Shown: positions 22,309 through 34,300 of the stretch, one piece after another
Layout: the number at the start of each line of letters is the position of its first letter
How positions within the stretch are numbered: the stretch's first letter is position 1
Origin: Chrysaora quinquecirrha
Lineage: Eukaryota; Cnidaria; Scyphozoa; Semaeostomeae; Pelagiidae
Length of the DNA: 64,000 nt
NCBI GenBank assembly: GCA_014526335.1
Contig: JACTAT010000267.1
Coordinates: 501,205-565,204, forward strand
Direction: 5' to 3'
The notes under the pieces: model-generated
Databases searched by the model: none
The model's input: the letters and a program-made list of their open reading frames with translations, nothing else
What the model was told of the DNA's origin: nothing
Translations under genes and position numbers: made by a program

Positions 22309-25300
22309 GTAAGAGAAGAGTGAAGAGGCCCCGGGGGTATTTAATCGTTCAAAAAAGCTAGAGGTGACACCAGTTTTAGGGTGGGGTTTTCGGGATCATG
22401 GCTTTAGGGTCAGAATCAGTGTTATGGCTAAGGGAACGTGCACACACAGTTTCTTTAATGATCGCTTAGTGGAATTCCGCCGCTAATATGTTGACCCCCT
22501 CCCCCCTGGTCCTTAACAGACATCACCATCTGCATAAAAAATCTTGCCTGTCTGTCTCGCTGGCCTAAAATGACTCTATCCTCCTAAAACATACTGATAG
22601 AAAGCTATGGGTCATAGGATTTGGTAAGTTGTTATACTGAGTTCGCCACAACATCATTTTATTTCAGCCCAAAGTTTTAAGTCTTTTTTTATGATCACCT
22701 TAACTTCTTATGATTTATACCTACACCGCAACTACAGGTAATATCTCACCTTAGTGGGCCCAATTCAAATTTCACACTATAAGGTATGAAGAGCCCTTTT
22801 AGGGGCATTGCCAAAGGGGGGGTACAGGGGGGCGCTGTACCCCCCAATGTTGCAAATGTCGGCACAAAGAAGGTTTTTTCGGCAAATGATGATATCGGTC
22901 TGGAGATTTGGGATTTCTCTTGCTCAGCACTTTTCAATAAAATGCGTACAATAAACATGGTTACAATAAACTCGACAATAATAGATGTTCCATTAAATTA
23001 GAGCATGATTAGAGTACTAAAGCGAGAAAAAATATCATTGAATATCTGCGTCGGTTTCAGTCTCTATCTTGGAAACTTATACAGTACATACAGACGCAAA
23101 CAAAAAAGAAAAAAGTTAGATTCTTCAACAAAAAGTTAAGGGAGTCTTGTTTTTTTAATTGGATTTCATGCTGATTATCGGAAAAACCAAAATGAAAAAT
23201 GGGTGTAGCTACAAAAGCTACGCCCTTCTGTCGGCAAATTTTAACTCTGTGCCCCCCTAAAAATTTTTTGTTGCTCCCCCCTTGAGCCCTTTCCCCTGAA
23301 CACTAACATGCAATTACCCAATTTGCACAATGAAATTGACTGCAAATTACAAATACCTTACAGAAGTCTGTCACACACAAGAGCACTTTGCTAAGCAAAG
23401 AGCCATGAATCAGCACTGAAATTTTGTATAAAGAAACCTACCTACACTGGTTCTTCCTTTTGGTTTTTAGATCAAGGCAAATTATCACTGAAACGAACCA
23501 TATCACAAACAGATGACCAAGTAAGATGACAAATGTATTTACCTTTTCTGTACCTTGTTCATTGTACCTTGAATCTGTATAATTTTGCATTGTAGATCCC
23601 CAGGGGGGGGGGTACTTAGTATAATTTGGGTACAGGTATTTGCCGCTCATATGGGTGGGTTTTTGGCCCTGGAATTCTCTAAACGTGGGTTTGATTTTAG
23701 CCAAAACCCCATAGAAATGGATGGAAAATTGAAGAAAAGTTGAAAGTTTAACTGTAATTCGGTGAGAAAAGTGGAAAAATCGCATCAAATATCAATCAAT
23801 AAGAAAGCCTAGAAAGTCTTATTATTCTCATATTCCAATTATTTTTACTCGTAAAATAGGGTCTGTTCCTGCAAGGTCTACATTATGAATGGGTGGGTTT
23901 CCGAAATCTTGGTAGCACATCCCCGTCCATTCAGATGTCATATGTCATCCAGTTGTAGACCCCATAATTGGTTATTTCACAAAAAGGTTTTTACAGGTAT
24001 ATACTAAGCTTGAAAGCTACTATACAAAAAAAACTACAGTCACTATAGGTAAGTATACTGTACTAACTTGTTTTTTTGCATAGTAGCTTTTAAGCTAGAC
24101 TTAATATTACATGATTCCCAGTTTATGGTGTCACTTCCTTAAGTTGATGGTTTTTTAAAGAGAAAGCTGAGACTGGGACTTCACATTATCACATCATAAT
24201 GTCTGTTTTCAGAAAGATGTTGAAAGAGCTGAATTTCTTTTGAAACAAGCATTAGCGGAAGATGAAAATGGAAGACCAGATCAAGCACTGCCACTTTATG
24301 CAGATGCAATACATCTCTGTCTCGAAGTTGTAAGTATCTCAAAGCTGTTGTTTTGCATAGTTTATATCATACTTTACATTGATACCACTTAATTCAGCAT
24401 CAAAGCAAACAGCTGCATTCAAAGTGTCATGCTCTTTTTGTGATCAACTTTTTGGGATCGCCAGCCAGAGCCAAATTTTGATTTCCATACAGCATGAAGG
24501 CCATTGCAAACTAATTGCTCTGTGTTGATCTGATCAAACTTCTATGTGTTAATATTGGCTCAAACAGTTGATTAATATCTACCGATTGCACAAAGTGAAA
24601 AAAATTTCTGACTGAGCAGGGAATATTTTGGAAATTTGCTACTTCAGATAGATACAAGTAAACCACACTAAATCGGCCTATACATTTTCTAAAGCGATTC
24701 CAAAGGATTAGGCTACATATCACGTAATACTATGTCAATAGAATCTGATCCACCAGTTCTCATGTTAATGGATCCGTTCCTGTGTAAGACTTGCCGTTTT
24801 TGATAGCCTACCCATTTGTGGTCTCTGTGGCGCAGTGGTTAGCGTGCTGGACTCACAACGAAAATGTTGTGGGTTTGAGCCACAGTCTTTCCACTTGTGT
24901 TACATGGATATCAACCTTGGGCAAGTTGTTAACACAAATGTGCCTCTCTCCACCTAGGTGTATAAATGGGTACCTCGGTAGTTCGGTAGTTTTGAGCGCC
25001 GTGTGTGGCTGCACCCTGCTATATGCTACTGCATCCAGACCAGGGGTAAAGTGTAAAGTCGACTGAGTAGCCCGCCCTAAGCTAGTAGTAGACTCAAACA
25101 CGGCAACCTTTACCCATGATCTGAACAGAAGGTGCATCCGAACACGGCATTCATAACCATTGACCAGGCACCCATTTTTGCACCTTTTGTGGAGAGAGGC
25201 ACTTTTTTGTTAACAACTTGTCATTGGTTGCTATCTCTGCAATCACAACATCTACATCTATCAATATACTGAGCGGGACCATATGGCGTAATATATGCTC

Positions 25301-28300
25301 AGGTGCAGAAAAATTATAAATTAGTTTAAAAGTTTCTTATTTGGTCACGGTTTTGTGCTACACTCACAGGCTTAGGATTCACAACAGATATAACGTTTTC
25401 TTTAACTGATTTTTAAGCTGTTCCTTAAAATGTTTGCCATTTAGTTCTCTGTATTCAAACGGTAACAAGTTCCAGCATTTAATTGTTCTTGGGCAAAATG
25501 AGTACGAGTAGGTGTCGGTATTTGTTCTTACATTGACAAACTGCCTTTGGCTTCTGGTATTTGTCTGCCTTTGAGGTCTCAAGATATGTGGTGGTAGCTC
25601 AAGGGTTCAAGTGCAACTTTGCTATTGGTTGCTTTTTGTAAAAGGCAAGTTCTTGCGACATATTCACAAGTGGTAGGAACGTTGCTTTGGCTCAAACCCA
25701 TAAATTTTCGTTGTGAGCCCTGCACACTAACCACTGTGCCACAGAACCACGAGTATTTTAAAGGAACTTAATTAGTCGAAATGGGTAAAGAAACTAAATT
25801 AATATTCTATACTTTCTCTAGGGCAAAACGTCGAAGGACCAAGCAAGGAAAGAGAAGTTAAATCAATGGGCCAAATCTGCTCTGGAAAGGTTTATTTCAA
25901 ATTCAATGCATCTCTATTAACGGAAACTTCTAGACAACGGACAACCCCATACAACAAAGAAATATTTTCGTCCCAAAGACCATCGTTTTGTAGTGGAAAA
26001 CTTTCCGACGGGCAATTTACTCCATGGAAATCTCGTCTGAAAAGTCCTATTGTTTTCGTGGAAATCCCTTGGAAAACCTTTCGTTTTATTTGAAATCTCA
26101 TACGCCTTTTTGAAGAGTGAAATGCCCCTCGCAACTCTCTTAGACCCCATTTGCACGGGATCGGATCCGCATAGATCCCATACTGGTATGTTTTGTGATG
26201 TGGCCAAACAGTCCAAGTGTTTCACAAGCAAATCTTTAATGTTTGCCAAGCAATGTTAGATGGTTTGGCGAGGGCCTAACTGTAGCTTTTAGCCATTTTC
26301 TTACACCAGGATTAACGCATTGAGATAGTTTCTTATTTTCTGTCAAAGGGCTGAAATCCTGAAGGGTCTTCGACCTCCAAAAACAGATGTCGCCAAAAGC
26401 GTTGGTCAGGTCACAGCAAAAGTTGGAAACCTTGGAATCAACTCGACTGATCCGAAATCTGGTCGACCGAAACTTACGCAATTGGAAGTTGATGTTTTAA
26501 AGTAAGAATCTTTTGTGTTTTATATTTTTGAAGTTTTACCATGGCAAAGTGGTTAAGTTTTAGAATGGCAAAATGGAATCGAAAAATCTTTGATTATGGT
26601 TTGGACTCCAAAAGTCAAACTTGCCAAGAAGAGTGATGAAAGTCATCTGTAATGCAAGGCAAAAAGGAACCACTAGGTGCTGTCATAGACTTATTACATG
26701 AGTCCCGCCCTTCGCAAGCAACAGCAAAGGCTCATGTAATAAGCCTAGAGCTGTCACATCAGAGAAAGGTTCATTGTCGCACTGCTTAATTGGCCTTTGG
26801 CGATTCTCTGGTTCCCCCTATGCTAAGATATGGATTGTTTTTCACTCGTTTCATTTTTCATTTATGTTCATTTGTTTTTGTTTAAGCACGGTGGCCAAAT
26901 AAGTCAAAAGACTGGTTTATAGTGGACCGCGCAACTATATACTATTACAAAAAGCTTCAATAACAAAAAATTCTTCAATTTTCTTTACAAAATTTTCCAT
27001 AAAACTGTAAACTTTCTGTAAAATAGTAAAGTAAGGATCATTGAAACATGAAAAAGAGAATTACCATTGACCGTAATTTTTAGTTTTAGACGATTTGTCA
27101 TCAGCAGGAAGATCGTTCCACAATTTTGTACCTATATATACAGGGTCCCCCTTAGGTAAATAATTTCTGAATAAATTTTCTCAAGGAGGAATTTTATCAA
27201 ATTAATACCAGGTAATATTCAAGTCAAGTGCGATATCGTGTAGAAATATCTTGGTGATAAGAGCTTCCATCTCGGCGCAATGGGACATTAAATTCATGAT
27301 GTCCAAAAACCAGCTGTTTATATTCCATCACTGCGTACTGTACTGCAATCGTGCGTGAAGGAGAATCATTATCCCAGAGTAAAGTTGTCACGGCCATTAA
27401 TGTATGGTCACTCGTATTGGAGAAGTGTATTGAGTGGGATTGAGGACATTTTGAATATCATTCGACTGAAAGAATGAGTTATTGATTTTTCTGTTTTGTT
27501 GCGTAAGGATTACGTAAGGGTATAAAGTTGCATATTTTGTTACAGTACGTTTTTGGATTGTAAAGTTTTAAAGTCAATTTATTCAGAGATGCTAACCAAT
27601 ATCATCATGATATTTACATGATATATCTCACCTGAGTTGAATATCATGTAGTATTAATTTCATGAAGTTCTAAATTAAGAATAAATTATTTGTAAATAAT
27701 TTAGTTAGGGGATCCCTTTTTTTTGGGCCACCCTGTATATATTCGTTGTTTTGTATTTTGTTTCAGACAGACTTCCTTTATCAACAGAAGGGTATACCCA
27801 CCATGGATTGACAAAGATATTTACGAACGATTCGCTTATCCAGTTACTTTTAGGTATGTTATAATTCTGTTTCAAACTTAACCCCCCCTCCTATCTTCGA
27901 TGCCCATCAGTGCCAAACTTGCCATGAAAAGAGCGAGGAGAGCCTCCAGCTCCCTTTCATTCTCATAGACGTACACGCAGTTTTTTTTTTTAAAGCAACC
28001 GCTTATAAGCAATCAAGATGTAGACGGCCTAAAAGTTTAAGCACCGTATAGTACCAAAGGAAAAAAACCTAAACAACTTTTTTAATTTTTGATAATTTAT
28101 ATTACTGCTATTTCCATTCATTTGTCATCAAAACTTGCATATGAACGGAGTGTTTCTCGTTAAGTGAGGCATTTCATTGAGGGGTTTCCATTTAACTTTC
28201 AATACAAAGTCTCTAATGGTAACAATATCAGCAGGGAGAAATGACTCCAGTCATTTTATGTGCAATGTTAAGTTTTGCTCTTTTTCTAGCCTCTATACTA

Positions 28301-31300
28301 TTCTTAGGGCAAAAGGATACAGCTAATATTAAGCAACTACTAAGCAACTTTTACTACTAGAGGGTGGCCATAAAAAGTCGAAAAATAAGCAACTTTTTGA
28401 ACTAGGGCCGAGCGAAGTTGCTTATAAAAAAAACTTGCGTGTTGTTATGAAAGGCAAAAGACAAAATGAATCCCAAAGTTTGGTCACATAGAGTGGAAGG
28501 AATGGGGTTGCAGTTCTTAGATTAGCATTAGGCTCAGTGGTCCTCCCTTGCTAATCAAGGAAACCTTCAAAATGCGACGACCCCGCAGGGGGACCTGACC
28601 TATAAATGGACGGAGATGTGCCACTGAGATTTTACTATTCTTGAAATTGCACTACGATCATCTTCAATGCGATATTACTCGTTTTTTTATAAGGAACCTT
28701 AACTCTGAGTTGAGGCTAGAGTTCCTTAACTTTTCAACAAAATGAGGCTGAAGTTCCTTATGCTGTTCCTTTTCGTGAGATATGTTTCAATACTAATTTT
28801 TACAGCAAATTCACATAAACTTGCTTCATTTTCTAGCTCTGAATATAAATGGAGTCTTTTTTGGAAGAACGATGGGAAATACATTGTTATTCTGCTATTT
28901 TTTTGCACAAATCGTCTTGTTCTTGAAAAAATTATTCTTAGTTTTTCATCCGAGCCTCGGTAGTTCCTTAAAGTTTCTTAATTTTTTGGGAATTTTCAGC
29001 CACGAGTTCCTTGTAAAAGGTGTTCCCTATAAAAGAAAACATGTAACATTATTCGGACTCAAAGAAAGTGAAATTTTTTAAGTTTTCTTCAGTTTCCCAC
29101 CCTGTTACACGGGCTTTTGGCTAAAATCATACCCATGTTTAGAGAATTTCAGGACCAAATACCCACCCATATGGGCCGGACATACCCGTATCTAAATTAC
29201 ATTACGTACCCCCCTCCAGAAGACAACAAGCGTATATGCCTATCCATCTAGAATTGAGTTTCTAGTTAACAATAAACGTGTAATGATTTATTTTACTTAT
29301 TTCTTAGTGATTCTGATGGACCTTTAACACTAGCACCAAAGCAAAAGCAAAAGTTTGCGAAATGGGTCAGGTGAGTGAATGTCTTATTTCATGTCTTGAA
29401 GGTCTTGATACCATCCAAACCGTGCGTTTTTAAAAAGAAAGTTTCATAGTCTTTTTTGTGTTTTTTTCCCCGCTCCCCTAACGATGGATCTGGACAATAA
29501 GGGAACGTTTTTGGAGACTCTTGGGGCGTTTACTCTCCCCCTGTTAGTAACCCCATCTTGAATGATCTTAATGCACCTTTAAGGCATGATTGGCCGCTGT
29601 TAATGTTATAACGGTTTATTTGATTTTCTCGTTAGGCCAGCAGACTTGTGTGAAGAGCCACACATGATATATGCTGTTTCGAGTTTGAGTATCAGGCAGG
29701 TACGTGTTGTCTTGTGTAGCCTTTTACGCAGATCGTTTAAGTGCTACCTCAATGTCTCGGGTTCCTGGGCATACAGTAGGAAGGAAATGAGAACACTATC
29801 ATGGGGGTATATTCCCTAACTCCATATTTTTGGACTGATTTTATTTTGCACCAAGCCCTCGCAACCATCTTAATTCACTTCAATTTGAGTAAGTCATCGA
29901 ATTCAATAATTTGGGCCTGATTTTATTTTGCACCAGGACCTCACAACCCTCTCAATGCAATTCAATTTCAATTTCATATATTTTAGGAAGGTAGCCTTTA
30001 AATCAGATTACAGCTTTTCAAGCGACCCTATACTGAAATACTTACAGTGCAGTACTTTTAAAGTCAAAACTAGTTAATAAAATTTAATTATATACTTGAA
30101 TTAAAGATTCTCAAATATTGCATTAATTTTACAATTGAGATGAAGGAAAAAAGCGTTTTGTTGAATAGATAAAAAGTTGAGAGATTTACTCTTGATGGTC
30201 CAGCTCATAGCAGATAATGGAAGCAATCTTCGCCAAAGTCTCGACGATTTTAGTGCAGCAGTTTTTGTTTTTCGTCAAGGTCGAAAATGTGATAACTAAT
30301 AAATGAAAGTTCTAATTTTTAGACTGTTGTTTCCGATTGCTCCTTCGTTGCGTCACTTGCTATCAGTGCTGCGTATGAAAGAAAATTCAGGAAACAACTG
30401 ATAACGAGGTTAGTCTTCACTGAAACGAGACTGGTATAACATGTTGATTTCGGTTGTTTTGTTTGTTGTTGGGATTCGTTGAGATGATGCGCAGTACTTG
30501 ATCAGTCAAACCCACCTTCATTTCCATTATCTCTTTTTCATGTCTCTCACGTTTTCTTCGTTCAGTTTCGATTTATACCCCGTTTACACAAGAGAAACTG
30601 GATCGGCTCTGGAGCCAGTTCCGGCCATTTCTGGCTCTTTTCCAACACGACTGCTTCAATTATACTTCTTTTATTTTTCTTCAAAAAGCAATGTGTTCTT
30701 GTATGCTTTATTCATTCACTTTGAGTCACGTTTCGTGAACCCCACCACAACAAGCATAATAACCCACCACATCAAACATAATAACCCACCACAGTAGTGC
30801 TTATCCACTACAGTACGCAAAAAACCCCACCACAACAAGCATAGTAACCTACAACATCAAGCATAATAACCCACCACAGTAGTGCTTATCCACCACAGTA
30901 CGCGAAAATTCCCACCACAACAAGCATAATAACCCACCACATCCAGCATAATAACCCACCACAATAGTGCTTATCCACCGCAGTTCGCAAAAAAAACCCA
31001 CCACAACAAGCATAATAACCCACCACATCAAGAATAATAACCCACCACAGTACGCAAAATACACCACCACAGTAGTGCGTATCCACCACAGTAGTGCGTA
31101 TAGATTCGCTAGCGTGTATCCGTAGCAGTTTAGATCTTGTTGAAAGCGTTTATACCAGACTGAGCATATCCAGAAAAAGTACGGATCCAAGAGAACACGT
31201 GTGAAAAGAAGGCGTATTTTAGCTAAAACTGGCTTTTGATCGGACTAGAGCCGATCCAGTTTCTCTCATGCAAACGGGATCTTAGTCTTTCGTTGTTGTC

Positions 31301-34300
31301 AGCATCAAGGGGCTCTTAAACCTTCAGTCGACTTTACACTGGATGCATTAGCATATAGCAGGTTGCGGCCACACGGCGCTCATAACTACCGACCAGGTAC
31401 CCATTTATAAACCTGGGTGGAGATAGGCACATGTGTGTTAACAACTTGCCCAAGGTTATTATCTCTGGAACACAAGTGGAAAGACCGTGGCTCGAACCCA
31501 CAACATTTTCGTTGTGAGTCCAGCACGCTAACCACTGCGCCCCAGAGACCACAATCTGGTCTTCAGCTGAATCTTCTATCGTTTTAGTAGGAATCATGTA
31601 AATACCTTTGTTTCAATAGGAATCTCGCACGTTTTTTCTGGAGAGTGAAATGCTACTTGGTCTGCATAACTTGTTGTTATGTTATTTATTGACTTACTTT
31701 TCTTCCGTTTAGTGTGATTTATCCACAAAACAGAGAAGGCAAACCAATCATAAATCCATGCGGCAAATATATGGTGAAATTACACATAAACGGAGTATCG
31801 AGAAAGGTAAATTGGAATACGTTTATCAGTAACTGTTGCTTTTAAGCTGCAAGAAAACTACTTGTAAAAAGGTCTTTTTGCCCTCGACAGGCTTACTTTA
31901 TTTTAAAGGCTTTACACGCTTCTTTTATAAGGAACCACTTTATAAGGAACCTAGATGTAGAAGGCCCGAAAATTTAAAGAACTTATACTACTAAAGAGAA
32001 AATCTTTAAGGAACTTTTCAATGTTGAATGCTTTTATCATTGCAAATAATCAAGAATTAGAAAGCCCGTTCCATTTATTTGCAGTCGAAAACCACATAAA
32101 TTGTACGTTAAGCATGTATCAAATGTTTCCTTGAGTAGTCTCGAGCTTTGCTCACATGCAAATGTCTCTCTTTTATTGTTAAGACCACTGTATGTGCAGT
32201 TAAAATTAAGGAACTATTAAGGAACTTTTTGAAATACGATTGCCTCAAAAGAGGTCCAAAAATAAGGAATTTTAAGAACTAGGCCTTGCGGTAGGTTCCT
32301 TATAAAAAAAAGCGTGTAGAGGACATCCTAAGTAGGACATTGCTTTTTATCCTCCGTGCATTTCGATTTATGCATGGGGGGTAATTGATATAGCAGTGGA
32401 TAGGGAAGTGCCCCACAAAAAACGAAATGCCTACCCACATTCCTGAAAGTGTTTACCCAAAGCTATGCCAAAACCCAGGGCCTTTTTTAACATGGTGACT
32501 AGTCCCTATCATTGCCCACCTAGTTTCATAAAGTTGCCCCCCCCCCTAGTACAATGTCCTCTCAAAAGAAAACTGCCAAGAAAAGCCAATCTAAGCCAAT
32601 CTTGAAAATTTAGTATTTTCAAAATTTTCTGGGGGACAAATTCCCAGCTCTGCACGACTGGTTGTGCATGAATTCCCGACAAAAAGACCAATTGAAGAAT
32701 GAAATTGCCAAGACTGGACTCGCACTACAGCAGAAAGGGCTGAAGCTAAAACAATAGAAAAATAAGTCCCCTTAAATTTTTTGCCCCCCCCTAGTTTTAT
32801 CCCCTTAAAAGAGGCCCTGCCAAAACCTCAAAAAGGCGCACCCAATCTGATTAACCTACTTTGCTATATGTGAAATGCGCCCTATGATATCTCAGTTCGA
32901 ATCAGGTTTCACCAGGAAAAGTGAAAAGAAACGAAAATAGTCAGTCCGTTATTGATAAAGTTTATACCGATAGCGAGAACTCAATGCCCAGTTTTGAGAA
33001 AATTAAAGCCCATGTTAATAATAGAATCCCGAAGAACGATACTTTTTTGGGGCAGCACGTCCCCAGTAACCAAAATATATTAAGTACACCCCGGACTAGA
33101 ATTGCTTCCCAAGTCCTAACTTTCGATCACATTAAATTGAATTGATGTTGTTGTTGTTCGCTTCAGTTAGTTTGAGCATCCAGCAATTCAATTCAATAGC
33201 GATAACAACGACTCATGTAGTAAGTCTAACCCCGGACTAGAGACATGTAACAGCGGAGCAAGGCAAAAGGGTTATGCTTGATAAACACAGGGAGGTTTTT
33301 GAAAATATTACAACCAGTACAATTTTTTTGACTGAAAGTGGGGGCGGAAATTACGATGAATAAGTCAACGTTAACCGTTCTTGCCTCAACGAGTCTGCTC
33401 TGTGAATTTTATTTATTGGCAGGTTCTCACTTTGTAATGCTTAAATTTTCCAACTTTAGGTTATTATCGATGATACGTTACCACTTGGCAAAGATGGACA
33501 GCTTTTATGTTCCTATTCTAACAACTCTGATGAATTCTGGGTCAGTTTACTCGAAAAAGCTTATCTTAAGGTAAGACTAGATTAAGGAATTAAATGTATT
33601 GATCTTGCAAACGAGAGTAAGATACAATGGCTGCCAGAAGTGTCTGAATGTCCCTGCTAAAATTTGCTTTCTTTATGCACAATTGCTTTTCCTTCCCTCT
33701 CCTTCCCCATAAACAATCTGGGTGAGAACAAAATTCTGAATTTGTTTCCATTCCATTTCGTGTGATTCTAAGAGCTGTAGTCTTCCGTACTAACGTTTTA
33801 TTAGGGGGAGGAGGGAGTTCTGTGTCTTGCGAAATGCTTCATTATCTTCAAATCCTAGCAATTCGTAGTTCAAAGCAGAGGCGTTTCAAATGTTTTTGAC
33901 AGGCATTGTGAAGGCCTATCAACAACCAGTCATATGGCCAGTGATAGTTAGGAGATTTTCATGCATAGCAAAATGTACATTGATGCGTTGCCTTTAAAGC
34001 GTACATATTATCTAGATGTCAGATGTTAGTTAGTTAGTTAGTGAGTTATGCGCACACACGTGCTGTCTTTGCAAGTTATAGGATTCTGTGCTAAGTGCAG
34101 GGGTCTAATGAATAGCCCAGGGCTTGCCTAAGCGAGACCTCAGTCCTTCCTTTTAATGTGATCACACCGTGATTCCTTTTGCCTGGACTTACAGAGAGCT
34201 GGTGACTCTTTGATTCTTTGACGCGAGAAAACTCGTCACGATGATGATGATGATGATGACGGCTGTCTGACGTAGTCCTTGTTTGACCATGATGGAATCG

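Noticed and set aside
28742..29081. Small membrane-like proteins (Phe/Leu-rich frames), also at 54802
   Set aside because: They lie wholly inside a MITE present at the same site in both arms; no gene structure.
30849..31190. 113-codon minus-strand frame rich in Cys, Gly, Trp and Leu
   Set aside because: Encoded by the CCACCACAACAAGC minisatellite inside a transposon.
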